Below, piece after piece: positions 1 to 11,812 of a stretch of DNA of 64,000 nucleotides (the first letter of the stretch is position 1; each line of letters begins with the position of its first letter). The stretch spans positions 310,001 through 374,000 of the forward strand of contig MJGA01000025.1 in NCBI GenBank assembly GCA_001910725.1. Direction: 5' to 3'. Below the pieces are notes generated by a model, which saw only the letters and a program-made list of their open reading frames with translations, ran no database searches and was not told where the DNA came from. Origin of the DNA: Phanerodontia chrysosporium (Eukaryota > Basidiomycota > Agaricomycetes > Polyporales > Phanerochaetaceae). The translations under genes were made by a program, and so were the position numbers.

Positions 1-402
1 GATATACGCGAGCGACAAGGTCAGCACAGCCAACGGCTTTTCCATCATCATGAGCCACGGCCAGTCTAATGCCAATGCCGAACCAGACAGGTCCTAATTT
101 CTGTTACTGAGCCTGTCAAAGCGTTTCGAAAGGCAGGCACATCCGCGACAACAAGTCGTTCACATTGCTAGACCGCCGCCCGAAGACAGAGCGCGCGTGC
201 GGGACCAGCAATCCTCACACGCTCTTCATGGTGCTCCTCTCGGACACGCGCCATGTCTGTCGCTTGCCATAGGGCCGTTAATTTTGCTCAAGTCGCCGCT
301 CTGGCCACCTGTGTCATTCGTTCAATGTCGGATCCGACTCGCGACGTAGCACCCATGACGCACGCACAGCGCGTGTCTCACCTGGAATGCGGGGCGCGAC
401 GC
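1..402. other. intergenic; no gene recognised
   Basis: This stretch before the aldehyde dehydrogenase gene holds no open frame that resembles a known protein and no tRNA-like sequence. Its right part is the promoter region of the next gene. The first bases could be the tail of a gene that begins outside the window, but nothing in them supports a specific call. Confidence 0.5.
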
Positions 403-409
403 ATATAAA
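402..409 (+). promoter_or_regulatory. TATA-like box of the aldehyde dehydrogenase gene
   Basis: The sequence CATATAAAG lies about 50 bases before the ATG at 456. Position and spacing fit a fungal core promoter. Confidence 0.6.
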
Positions 410-455
410 GTGCGGGGTACGACCCTCGGGGAATCTTCGACCACCGCCTGCGACC

Positions 456-2007
456 ATGCCTCAGACATACACCCACCGCTTCGACACGCCCCTCTTCAAG
501 AAGGATGTCGCGATAAAGACAGGTCTCTTTATCAACAATGAGTTCGTCGATGCGACCGACCCTACGCCTATCGAGTGAGTGCATCGTCGCTCTTAGCCCG
601 TCGCGTTCTGACTCGCGTGTACCAGGGTGGTCGATCCAAGTACGCATATACCCCATCCGTACCTTTTGCAAGCGTCCTGACCACCATTCTTCTCGTAGCA
701 ACCGGCAAGGTCATCACTAGCGTCTCTGGTGCCACCGCTCCCGACGTCGACAAGGCAGTAGCCGCAGCACAAAAGGCGTTCGACACCGTCTGGGGCCTGA
801 AGACGCCCGGCATCGAGCGCGCCCGGCTGCTGAACAAGCTGGCGGACCTCTGGGAGGCGCACCTGGACGAGCTCGCTGCTATCGAGGCGATAGACGGAGG
901 TGCGCACTATAGCGGAAGGGAGAATAACGGCTGCTCATGAGCACCGCAGGCAAGCAGTTCTTGCAGGTCAAGGCCAATGACCTCATGAACGGCCTCAACA
1001 CACTGCGCTACTACGCGGGCTTCGCGGACAAGATCTTCGGCAAGACCATCGAGGTGCGTGTAGCGCGCGAAATGTTGGCGGATGCTGACGACGATGCTCG
1101 CAGACCGACCCCTCGAAGTTTGTGTACACGCTGCACGAGCCCATCGGCGTCGTCGGCGCCATCATTCCGTGGAACTTCCCGCGTGCGTGCGCCCTCCTCG
1201 GCCGCATACCCCGACACTGACCTCCCGCAGTCATGATCATGGCGTGGAAGCTCGGCCCGCGCTCGCGACGGGTAACTGCGTGATCCTGAAGCCGTCAGAG
1301 GTGACGCCGCTGGGCGCGCTCAAGGTCGCCGAGCTCATCAAGGAGGCGGGCTTCCCGCCGGGCGTCGTGAGCGTGCTGCCGGGGTACGGCAGCAAGGCCG
1401 GCCAGGCGATCATCGACCACCCCGCGGTGCGCAAGGTCAGCTTCACGGGCAGCGTCGCGACGGGCCGCAAGATCATCGAGGCGAGCGGGCGCACGAACCT
1501 GAAGCGCGTGACGCTCGAGCTCGGTGGCAAGGCGCCGAACATCGTGTTCGACGACGCGGACGTCGAGCAGGCGATCAAGTGGACGGCCATGGGCATCTTG
1601 TGCGTCCCCACGCTCTCCGACTCGGACAGTTTGCTGCGGGTGCTGACGAACGCCGCGTCGGTAGCGCGCACGCCGGGCAGATGTGCAGCGCGAGCTCGCG
1701 GATCTTCGTGCAGGAGGGCGTCTACGACGTCTTCATGCAGCACATGGTCGCCGCGGCGCAGGCGATGCAGCCCGGCACGGGCTTCGACACCGACATGACG
1801 AAGGTCGACCCGATCGTTTCAAAGACACAGTACGAGGTGCGTGTCTCCCCCTCCCCTCACCTCTTCGCGCGCACTGACAGCGCCGCAGCGCGTGCTCGGC
1901 TACATCGACGCGGGGCGGCAGGAGGGCGCGACGGTGCTCGCGGGCGGCGCGCCGGCGGGCTCGCGCGGGTTCTTCCTGCAGCCGACGCTCTTCGCGACGT
2001 GCGCCCG

Positions 2008-2039
<32 letters not shown>

Positions 2040-2443
2040 GCCCGTCGGTGTCGTCGTGAAGTTCAAGGACGAGGCGGAGGTGCTCAGGCTCGCGAACGAC
2101 ACCGACTACGGCCTCTCGGCAAGCGTGTACACGAAGGACCTCGAGCGCGCGACGCGCCTCGCGAGCCAGCTCGAGGCGGGTAGCGTCTACGTGAGTGTGG
2201 ATGGGTGTGTGCTGGGAGTGGCGGCTGATGTGGGTGTCTGCAGATAAACCAGATGGCGATTCCCGACTGGCGCGTGCCCTTCGGTGGGTTCAAGATCTCG
2301 GGTCTTGGCAAGGACTTGGGCGAGTATGCGCTCGAAGGGTATGTCTCTGTCGAGCTTGTGGGCTTCCTGGTTGCTCATAGTTGTTCCTTCGCAGTTTCAC
2401 AAATGTCAAGGCTGTCCACGTCAACATCGGACAGAAGCTCTGA
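456..2443 (+). CDS. NAD(P)-dependent aldehyde dehydrogenase
   Basis: It oxidises aldehydes to carboxylic acids with NAD(P)+. Ten exons can be placed: 456-574, 626-639, 699-899, 950-1053, 1104-1182, 1231-1599, 1665-1836, 1889-2190, 2244-2338 and 2395-2443. The product is about 501 aa, the usual family length. Visible motifs are the nucleotide-binding FTGSVATG, the general-base Glu in LELGGKAPN, the nucleophile near Cys303 in [18 protein letters not shown], and PFGGFK near the end. The start is MPQTYTHRF; there is no signal peptide, so it is probably cytosolic. Exon 2 is only 14 nt. The frame slips by one missing base near 1258 (LGP to ALATGN) and again near 1994 (PTLFA to DVRPDM); both motifs continue cleanly after the slip, so assembly error is likely. 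The total length becomes a multiple of three only when both bases are restored. Confidence 0.92.
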
Positions 2444-2637
2444 GGACAGAGAACCGGTGTATTTATGGATACAATGTACAGTGGAATCCTGGAATTGTGT
2501 GTGTACTCTACAGGTGAAGGAATAAATAGCAACAATCATTGATCTGGGCTACATGAAACGAAGAATAGCGATACAACAACTGCGGCATACGGAGCCATAA
2601 ATATAGAATATGAGGAAGCAAACAAGTTAAATACACA

Positions 2638-5600
2638 TCACAGCTTGCGATCCAGCCAACAGATCTTCTCGTCTGCGACCCTAGAAATCGTCGTCAGTAT
2701 AGTGCAATAAAGAAGAAAGGGAGACGCGTACTCTCGAGATAGCAGCACGCTCTTGTACTCTTCGACATTCTTGCTGGCGAGCGCGCCCACGCTCTTCTCC
2801 AACCAGTCTCTGACCGCCGGTTTGACCGGGACACTGTAGAGGGCGTAGCATTTCTCCAAGTCTGGGGCAGACTTCGTTCAGTAGACAGCTGGACAGGAAT
2901 AGGTGTCGAATACGCACCGCGGACGACGTTGCGCAGCTGCTTGATGTGCTGCAGGTAGACCCACCGCCCGGCGCTTGAGCCCATGTCGGGCAGCGGGCCG
3001 ACCTCTTCCTTTGCCATCCGGCGGAGCGCATATATCTTGGTGATGTCGCCTTGGAGAACGTCTACAGCGTGAAGGTCAGTTTCTAGCGTCACGGCTTGGA
3101 GGCGGAAGGACTGACGGAAGAGAGGAACGGCGGGGGCCACGTTGCTCGTGATGTCGGCACGGTAGGTTGAGTGATTGAATCCGGACTGGTTGAAGTACTC
3201 ATTGGCCTTGGTAACCATTCTCTTGCAGGAGACATGGGCAAACTGGAGAAATAGGAGGTTAGAATTTGCATGATAGGAGGCGTGTAGGGTGATGGTACGT
3301 ACGCGTAGAGTTCCTTTCAGGCGCTGGACCGCCTCTGACAGCAGGCCATTCATAATCGAGAACGCCGTCGAATAGTTACGGAGCTCCAGACAGCGCTGAG
3401 TCTCTGTTAGCATCCGACAGCAACTTCAGAAGATGAGACTTACGTTCATGACTCGCGCAAGCAGGTTATATGCGTCCGCACGATCGCCCATAGTCGCCTT
3501 TTTAATCACCGATTGCATCGTCCAGAGGTACAGTGCGTTCGACCACACCTTTGCCTTGGCAAACATGGGGTGCTGCTTGTCGTCGCGGTGGTAGTACATC
3601 GTAAACGGCGCCGCATCGTGGAAGATTTCGCTCTCGATCAAAGTGAGTGCACGCGCGAGCTCCTCCACGCCGCCGTCCTCGCGCGCGAAGAACAGCAGCG
3701 TGACGACCGCAGGCGCGTCCCGGACTTTTGCCTCGGCCGCAGCGCTGAATTCGCTCTCTTTCCAGCGCGGCACGTTGCCCTCGCCGACACGGAGCATGCG
3801 CTCGAAGGACGGCGGGTAGAGCGCCGGCGTGCGCGCGGCCATCCTGCGCTCGCACTCGACGAGCGCAGCGGAGAGTCTCGTGACGATGTTGGACGGGAGG
3901 CCCGCGTCGGCCTCCGCGGCGTCGCGGATCTTGCGGAAGGACGGGAGCAGGTCCTTGGCGTCCTGCGGCATCAGGTGCTGCTCGAGCCAGTGCGCAACGA
4001 GCCGCACAATCTGGATGCGCGCGACGACCTGCGAGGCGTGCCACCGTGCGGCGACGCGCTGGTCGAGCGACGACGGTGGACGGGCGGAGAAGCGGTCGGC
4101 AAGGATCTCGAGGACGCGCGCGCCGTCGGTCATGCACGGGAGGAAGAGGAAGAAGGCATCGGTCGTGGCCAGGACGTCCGAGTCCGCTGCGGCGCACTCG
4201 AAGCCGTCAACGATGTGGTTGAGGAGCGCGCGCAAGGTCATCGCTAATGGTCTGCCGCTGGCGTCGACGCGGACCTCGGGGTTGTCCGTGAGGGGCGGAG
4301 GGTCTTCTCGGTTGAGGTAATGCCGACTGATTGTGTCGAAGACAAACTTTGTGGATTTGATGTCGATATTCAGGAGGGCTCCAGCCTCGGCTCGTGTGAT
4401 GAACCTCTTCTCTGACCCGACTCTGCTGTATGATCGACCACAAGCCAGGACATCTCAGAGCCTGCGGGAGATATTGCTTCATCGATGGATGTCCTGGGCA
4501 ACACCCGTCGCACGGCACTAGCCAGGAACCCTTTGATACTCTGCCTGCTGTCACGGCGCAACTCCTTTGCGAGTTTCTTCTGCACCGCCCTGACACTGTC
4601 GTCTCTGTCCTTGTCATTGAACCGCCCATGTTGCGGAAAGCCCTGCTGGTCGGCCTCGTGTGCATCAACAGCGACGGCACACGTAGTAACGAACTCTCCG
4701 AGGGCGGTCCAGAGCAGCGCAAGGAGCCGGAGGCCTAGGCAGCAACGTTCCTCGAGCTGGTCGGCGTTCTGCGCAGCGCTGACGCTTGCGCAAAAGCCAG
4801 AAAAGACGTTCCGGTACGTGTTGACCTCAGCCAAGGCGTGTTCAACGGCCTCTGAGTCGCGGACGGCGTCGGGAAGCGTGTTCAGGAGCATCATCCCGAC
4901 GTCGACGGCCGTGAGGAAGCCATCCTTCGCCTTCCGGATGCCGGGCACGTCTTTGCGCAGGAAGGCTGCGTGTGCGTCCTCGAGCGCATCCAGAATCTCG
5001 CGGATGTCGAAGCGGTAGTCAAGGCTGCTCCGGCGATAAAGGGCCTTTGCCCGTGCGAGCTCGTCAGTGTTCGATACGCTATCTGTTGGAGTCGCATCGG
5101 TGTCCTCGCTTCCTTTGGACTCGGGCGCAGAGGCTTGCGAAAACGTGATGTTCGGGGGCGGGGCGTTCAGGGAAATGGAAGTGGGTAGACCTCGGTGGGT
5201 CTCGAGATGGAGGCTCAGCCGTGATCGGACGCGGCGGAGAATCGGGGCGCTGGGGAGCGGCTTAAAGAACGACCCCAGCGAATCTACGGGGGATAGTGTG
5301 CAGGAGAATGACGTGGTATACGTGAGGTCTTCCTCGGTAAAAGAACTGATGGCCAACGGGGAAGTCGCTGGCGACTTGTGGGATGCCCCCGAGAGCGTGC
5401 GCTGTACGGCACGATACTTGCGAAAGCCGGTGGACTCAGAAGAAGACCGTGAATGGCCAGGGCGGATTGTGACATCGCTACTCGGTGACAAGCTGGGAGG
5501 ATCTGTAGGTGACCGGAGGGGCGCAGGGCGGTGTGTACGTTGGGACTTCGACCGAGCAGGAACCCTACGCTCTGCGGTTATCGCAGGGTGCGATGATGTG

Positions 5601-5884
5601 GACACTTGCTTCGCGCCCTGGTTAGTCGGGCGATTACGGATTGTAGATTCCGAAGATTCATCTGCTTCCGGACGATAAGCTTTTTCATGAGCTAGATTTC
5701 GAATCCATTCGTGGCTAGTAACAGTCGCTTCAGAATATCTAAGAATTGCCCGTGTCAGATTGTTATCCCCGCTGAGAACAAGGGTGACATACCCTGAGTC
5801 GAAGGAGGCCCTTCTTGTCTTCGTCGGCAAGTACTCGCCAAACTCTGAGACATGGCCACGACTTGTGCTCTTGTCAGGTGTCAC
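2638..5884 (-). CDS. Ras guanine-nucleotide exchange factor (RasGEF/Cdc25-type)
   Basis: It would activate a Ras-family GTPase by exchanging GDP for GTP. The C-terminal half shows a RasGEF N-terminal (REM) motif, starting near LRALLNHIVDGFE and FFLFLPCMTDG, then a Cdc25-like catalytic region with ARALTLIESEIFHD, LLARVMN, a CLELRNYSTAFSIMNGL helix and VQRLKGTL. The last exon ends in KICWLDRKL with the stop at 2638-2640. The N-terminal 350 residues are Ser/Pro-rich, probably disordered, followed by a helical stretch around DIREILDALEDAH. At least five short introns interrupt the 3' half, for example 2693-2740. The frame changes near 4400, by a missing base or an unseen intron. No ATG is found in frame at the 5' end; the open frame reaches about 5950, so the first exon is unresolved. 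The nearby plus-strand frames in 3.5-5.7 kb are shadows. Confidence 0.82.
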
Positions 5885-5959
5885 GCCTATTTCAGCGCCA
5901 TCCGGGTACCAAGAACCCCGTTGCCAGGAGGCGGACCATTTGCATGGTGGCCGTATTCA

Positions 5960-7230
5960 GAACGGTGGCGGGAGTGCCTGACAGCTTTGGATATGGGCTT
6001 GCAGGGCGCGTGGTGAGACATGGTTCCGATTGGATGCGGGGGAATGTGGGGAAGTGCTTGAGAGCAAAGAACAGGTTCAAATCACGTTTAGGGGAAAGGA
6101 TGGTATTTAAGCTATGACAAACCGTCAAGCGGCCCAGGCCTGTGGCGATGTGGCGGTGGCCTTTGTCGCCCTGTCGAGCACATTGTTCAATGCAAAGAAG
6201 TGGCCAAATATAGAGCGTAAATGATCATTGACAACCACGACTTAAGTTGAGTGCGGTATGAGATCCGACAGCTGCAGAAAGCAGGAAGTTAGAGAAGGCC
6301 TTGGACTTGGGTTTTCCGGTGACCCTGCGGGCTGCTTTACACGACAACTGCAATAAAGGTCAGCCCAATTGTTGTGAGGTAAATCGGTACTATTCCCGTA
6401 CGTTAAAACCCCTCATGATACTCCTGCCAAACTTGCAGAGTGGGCCACAGCGGGTCAAAGCTCTTTGGTGCTCAATGAAAATCACCAAGTTCGGTTTCAG
6501 GTACGATCTTGATCCTTGAACTGAGGCGATCAATTTCTCACGGTCACTTCCTGCATCCTTCAAGTAATTAAGCTGGGATGAGATCGAAGATTCTGAAGAT
6601 ATACATACAGGTCAGAAAGGCTCGATTTCTGCATTTCTGTAGGTTAGTGAGGCAGAAGGACGATGTCAGATCTCGAGGCAAAACTCTTCCAGCCCAGGCT
6701 CCATCGTACTCACATTCCCGCTTGTCAAGCTCCGTCGCGGTGTGTTGCATGTAATCAAGTGTGAGTTTCTGCAAGTTCCCACGCCTATCTTCCTATGACG
6801 AACCTTCGTCAGGATCAGCATCAGGCATAATACCTACGAATGGCACGGTTGTGGGTCGAACTCCCAACCTTGGGTTGTCTAGTGCGCTCCGCGGTGAAAA
6901 GTTAAAACTAGACGCGCGTGCAATGTCCACCTCGAACTCCGTGCATGACCGAGGTGAGCACAACCTGATGCACGAAAGCTCTTGCTGCGATCACGAAGAT
7001 AGGGTTCGTAGTCGATCATGGCGGGTGCGCTCAGCACGGGCGCGACACAGCAATTCACGTTCTGGCCAGCATTCTACGGCAGGGAAACCGGTTTCAGGCT
7101 TGGCGGATGGCATTGAGGACAGCTTGGCTTCGAGTCAACCCCTCGCACCCGCCCCGCGCCTCGCCTCTCTGGGCGACATGAACGCAACCCACACATAGAC
7201 CGCCAGACGGCGCGGGGATCGCGGGAGCGC
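5960..7230. other. intergenic; weak tRNA-like fragment, otherwise no gene
   Basis: About 1.3 kb between the divergent RasGEF and GMC genes. No frame here resembles a known protein. On the minus strand around 6841-6890 there is a stretch with a GGGAGTTCGACCC element like a tRNA T-arm and a short GCGCACTAG element; it cannot be folded into a full tRNA by eye. Confidence 0.5.
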
Positions 7231-7235
7231 TGCGA

Positions 7236-7243
7236 TATATAAA
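7236..7243 (+). promoter_or_regulatory. TATA box of the GMC oxidoreductase gene
   Basis: TATATAAA lies 57 bases before the ATG at 7300, in a GC-rich surround. Confidence 0.65.
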
Positions 7244-7299
7244 GGCCCTTGATGGACTAGACTCGGTACCAATACTCTCACACCTCTGCCTCGTCTGTC

Positions 7300-10281
7300 A
7301 TGACCGTCTCATTGCTCGACGTCGCTGGCAAATCTTTCGACTATATTGTCATAGGTTGGCCTCTATAGAGTCTGTTGCGAGGTGGTGCTAACGTTGGCGT
7401 TGCGATCAGGTGGCGGCACGGCTGGTTTGACACTGGCTGTCCGTTTGAGCGAGGACCCTGACAAAACGGTATGCGTGCTTGAGGCTGGCGACGCCAACTT
7501 GAACGATCCAGCACTCCGCAAGTACCCTCAAATTCGTGTTGTCACGCTCACTGACCTCTATCAGTCACTCCCGCATCCTTCACGAAGCACTTCGGTGACA
7601 AAAAATACGACTGGGGACATTTCACGGTACGTGAAGCAATGTACGCGACTCTTCACTCATGTCTGATGCCTGTACATCGTCAGGCGAAACAGAAACTCAG
7701 CGGCGACAGGGCCTTCCACTGGGCCAGGTACGTATTCCGCGGCATGCGCAGCCTCCGCCGCTCATCGCCGCGCCAGAGGCCGCGGACTTGGTGGATCTTC
7801 TGGCATCAATTTTCTAGTGTGGACGAAGCCCTCTGCGGATGAGATCGATGGTGAGCGAATCTCCACGTGTTGCTTTGCTGTGTCTCACTCGGGTCCCCGT
7901 AGACATTGAGCGTCTGGGCAACCCGGGATGGAACTGGAAGAATTATGACAAATACGCAAGGAAGGTTGAACGGTAAGTCTTCCACCTGAGGAATGCATTA
8001 TTGGTATTGCTGATTGCATGATGGCTTCAGCTTTGTCGAGCCGACATCCGAGCAGAAGCAGCGGTTCCCAGATTTACCGGTATACGAGGACGATATCTCG
8101 AGAGACGGTAAATGGCAGTATTGGATTACAACTAGCGCGTATCCAACTTATGTTTTGCAGGTGCCATCCCCATAGCGTTTCCGAAGACCCTGAGCGACGT
8201 ACAACGGATCGGGATGGAGGTATGCACAGTGCTGCGTGTGCGATATCTATTAAGTCCCAATATCTAGACATTCGAAAATGCTCATATTCCTAGTGCACCT
8301 CGTCCGGTATGCCCGCCGTCGTTCCAACTGACGCACTGTTCACTCAACTTTGTTACAGTACGGCGGTCAAGTATGTCCTCGACTTCGTATATATGCTATG
8401 GAGAGTTAATGGGAGATTCTAGCCCACGGGTAGGTTCTGGGCACCCGCAAATATCGATACGCGGACTTCCACGCGGGCGTATGCTGTCACAGTAAGCCTT
8501 GTTTCTCACCTCCGGGGCTGTGATCTAATAAAACGGTCACAGGCCTATTATCTACCCAACAAGGACCGTCCGAATCTCACCGTCTTGGTCCGCGCGCTCG
8601 CCACGCGTGTGTTGACCGATGCTGGCCCGGATGGAAAACTACTCGCAACAGGCGTAGAATTTATTCACGAGGACCAGGCGTACAAAGTTCACGCGAAGCG
8701 AGAAGTCATTCTTTCTGCCGGGTGAGTACTTCGAACTATTCTCTGGGTGAGCTGAATGGCTGATGAATCCTTAGCTCTGTGAAATCACCACAACTTCTAG
8801 AGCTGTCGGGCATTGGTCGTCGAGATGTCCTCGAACGCGCGGGTATCCCGGTGAAGGTCGAGCTCCCAGGCGTCGGCGAAAACCTTCAGGAGCATTGCGT
8901 TGGCGCAGTCGTCTTTGGTGCGATGCCTCTCGCTTCCGATAGGACTACTTTCTGATAGGGGTCTCGCAGAGCTGAAAGACGGCTACGAAGCCCCGACGCT
9001 CGACGTCCTCAAGTCACCGAAGTCCCTCCCAGAGCAGCTTGAGCTCTAGTGCGCGACGTTTGCCAGCTATCTCCGTCATTCTGCCTGACCGTCTCTGCAG
9101 CAAACGCGGCGAGGGGGCGTTCACGATGGCCGTGTGCACTTTCGCGTTCCTGCCCCTCGAGATCGTCTCTCCCCGTCACGAGCAGATTTTCGCCAAAGCG
9201 AAGGCAGAGGTCGACCAGCTCGCGCGACAGGGTCTCGCACCTGGCCTCGCTGAGCAGTACGCAATCCAGCTGGAGCGTCTCAAACCCGGAAGCGGGCGTC
9301 CTGGCCCTGGGTGCGAGCTGATCTTCATTCCTGGATCGTTCGGGCCAAGTTCGTGGAATCTCTCTGTAGCAGAGGTTTAGTGACTGATCATCTGTCTGAA
9401 TCCCATAGCCGTTCCCGAGGAGGGAAAGAAGTATATCAGTTACCATTACGTGACCCATCATAACCTCTCCCGCGGGTCCTTGGTGCGTCCCATTCGCATA
9501 TGGGTCCCAGTCACTTCCTCATCATAGGGTCCACTAGCACATCACCTCCAGCGACCCAACTCAAGACCCAGACATCGATGCCCGCTATTTCCAGTTCGAG
9601 ACAGGTCCGCCCAATATCGCGCGCGCTTTCCGTCGACATACTGACTCGGCGCAGATGCCGACGTATTTCTTGAGACGGTGAAGCTCGCCTGCAAGCTCGC
9701 TCGTGAGGTGTCACCGCTAAAGGACATCGTGGGTGCGTCCGTACGATACCGAGATATCGACGTTTGCGCTCAGATTGCCTGGTAGAGCGAGGTGTCGTAC
9801 CAGGACCAGAAGTCCAGACTGACGAACAGCTTCTCGAAAACATGAAGGAGCACTACAGCACGGCGTGGCGTGAGTATGGCACGGTCACTGGGCGACTCTT
9901 ATTGATGTCTATTGCCGTAGATACTTGCGGTACATGCTCCATGCTGCCTAAGGACAAGGGTGGCGTGGTGGACCCCACCCTGAAGGTATGTCTATACGCA
10001 TGCTTGCACCACTATAGAATAAAAAGAGCCTTGTTCTAGGTCTACAGTACCCATAACCTTCGTGTGGTCGACTTGTCTGTCATTCCGCTGCATTTCGCCA
10101 GTCATACCCAAGGTACGGTTAGCGTCGGTTGCATCTAGCGCAATTTGGCTTATATCTTTCATTGAGCCACGGTCTATGTCATCGCGGAACAAGGTGCCGT
10201 ACCGTGTTTCTGAGACTTGCACCGACAACTTACCTTGCGCTTCTAGCTGCTGACATTATCAAGGGTACGTTCGTCGCTTAG
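7300..10281 (+). CDS. GMC-family FAD oxidoreductase (alcohol oxidase/dehydrogenase-like)
   Basis: A flavoenzyme that oxidises alcohols or sugars. The start [19 protein letters not shown] leads across an intron into [15 protein letters not shown], the FAD-binding loop. Later pieces are [16 protein letters not shown] (GMC signature 1), [19 protein letters not shown] (signature 2), [27 protein letters not shown] and [16 protein letters not shown]; the last two hold the paired active-site histidine region. The C-terminus is [11 protein letters not shown]. About 15 introns are needed, and with them every apparent stop (for example the TAG near 9048) falls inside an intron, so the gene looks intact. 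The intron 7518-7564 has a GC donor (C|GCAAGT...CAG). No signal peptide is seen, unlike secreted aryl-alcohol oxidases, so an intracellular place is more likely. The substrate cannot be told. Confidence 0.9.
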
Positions 10282-11025
10282 AGAATTGACACACGCTCTT
10301 GTTTGCCCTCGGATAAATGTTGTGTATCAATGACATCCATTGGAAAATATGAGGAGGACTGGATTGTACAATGGTGGAGCTACACACAGTAAGAGGATGG
10401 CCAAAAAGGAATATTCATTAGAGCACATATGGCGCGGCACTGTACAGCAGAGACCATCGAGGTATTCTGACATCTTCCAGCGGCCAGGTCGTCGAGGCCA
10501 TTGCCACCGCAGACCAGGGGCCGTCGACGAGGAAAACGGTGGCCCTTTTCGTAATTGGAATGCGGAGTGGCATATTCTGTGGCGTGGACAGGGAGAGTTG
10601 CATCGCTTTTCATACGGCTAGCCTGGGTTCGCATCTAACCTCCAAATTTTGGAAGAGGCGAGGACGTTGTTCCGGCCTATAGACCCTCCTCTGAAAGATG
10701 TAGCTCCTCTGCGTAGTCAGAGGACGGTGAAAGGTACCACGGTGATTTTGCATTCTAACTCCAGCAGTCGGCGACGAAGAAGCCGTTCGACACGCGCGCT
10801 AATTTTTGCCGACCATGACCATCCCATGAACCTGCACATCCGCAAGTGAGCCGTGGAGATGGGTGACTTGGACTCATGCGCAGGTCGGCAAACCCGCGGA
10901 TTGTCGGCCCACAGCTTGGATTCTGTCGACCTTGGGCCGGTAGACCGGACGGGCGACAATGCTGAGTGTATCGCTGTCCCCGTGTGCCAGCAACAACGTT
11001 CCCCAATCGTCCGCTGCGCTCCAGC
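10282..11025. other. intergenic; no gene recognised
   Basis: Between the GMC stop and the DUF6535 start I see no conserved protein frame, tRNA or clear repeat. The small open frames have no domain-like pattern. Confidence 0.5.
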
Positions 11026-11601
11026 ATGTCTTCAGACTCGCAGCCTGAGTTGAAATCGGCGGATCCTGGAGCAACTCCTGTGGTGCGAGGTTCTAATGTT
11101 TCCGTGCTCACGTTCCTTGTAACACTGATGTCGTCCAAAGGAACGCGTACGCTATGTCGAGGTCCAGCAATCGACAGGATGGCAGACCATGGCAAAGGCC
11201 GTCCGAGAGATCGACGTTGAGAAGATCCAGGATTGTAAGGAAGACATCGACACGCTGCTCGTCTTCGTGAGTCGTATCTTCTGGCCATCGAGCACAGTTT
11301 ACGTGATCTATAGGCTGGCCTATACTCCGCAGTGCTCTCTGCTTTCCTCATCGAATCCTACACCAATCTGTTACCGGACACCACGTCCCAAACCATCTAC
11401 CTGCTGCAGCGCATCGCCAATCAGACCCAGAGCTACACACTTGCTGCCGGCCACCTGAACACAACGGCAGCACCATCCGATGCTCCGCCGAACGACATCC
11501 CGGCCTGGGCTCTGAATGTCAACGCGCTCTGGTTCGCGAGTCTCATCATCAGCCTGTCGGTCGCCTCCTACGGCATGCTCGTCAAGCAGTGGCTCCGGGA
11601 G

Positions 11602-11609
11602 TACCTCGC
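11602..11609. repeat. target-site duplication, left copy
   Basis: TACCTCGC, repeated at 12750-12757. Joining the two flanks through one copy restores the expected DUF6535 reading REYLAMEWTAPRERL. Confidence 0.8.
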
Positions 11610-11613
11610 AGAA

Positions 11614-11654
11614 GCTTCAGTTGGCTGGGTGACCCAGCCAAGGAATTATCTAAG
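11614..11654 (+). repeat. left terminal inverted repeat of the element
   Basis: Begins GCTTCAGTTGGCTGGGTGAC and ends ...GGAATTATCTAAG. The reverse complement recurs at 12704-12744 with two mismatches. The CTGGGTGACCCAG part is itself almost palindromic. Confidence 0.8.
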
Positions 11655-11743
11655 GGGCCTTTACCTACGGTTGACCTACCGTTTAGCGCCCGTGCAATAT
11701 TTATTTTTTGGGGAAATTGATGACAAATCCCCCAAAAATGTGA

Positions 11744-11812
11744 AACGACACGGGTTCGAACCCAGAGCATCCTCGAAACCAATGAGTCGGGTAACCGTTG
11801 AGCTACCTAAGC
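11744..11812 (-). other. tRNA-like module inside the element, left side
   Basis: On the minus strand it reads GGTAGCTCAACGG (close to a polymerase III A box) and then GGGTTCGAACCC (B box), with a putative anticodon region CTCATTG between, most like elongator tRNA-Met. Stems are imperfect and the 3' acceptor pairing is poor, so it is a tRNA-derived sequence rather than a working tRNA. Confidence 0.5.

Noticed and set aside
3513..4247. Long plus-strand frame of 244 residues opposite the RasGEF exon
   Set aside because: It is a shadow of the minus-strand exon, which has clear RasGEF motifs; the plus frame is Arg-rich and without domain pattern.
9039..9060. TAG stop in the GMC frame after LPEQLEL
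   Set aside because: It spans a good intron donor (TA|GTGCGC) and is spliced out; the next exon resumes [12 protein letters not shown], so the gene is not truncated here.
10340..10850. Several small frames between the GMC and DUF6535 genes
   Set aside because: No ATG-supported frame with protein-like composition, no splice partners and no family pattern.
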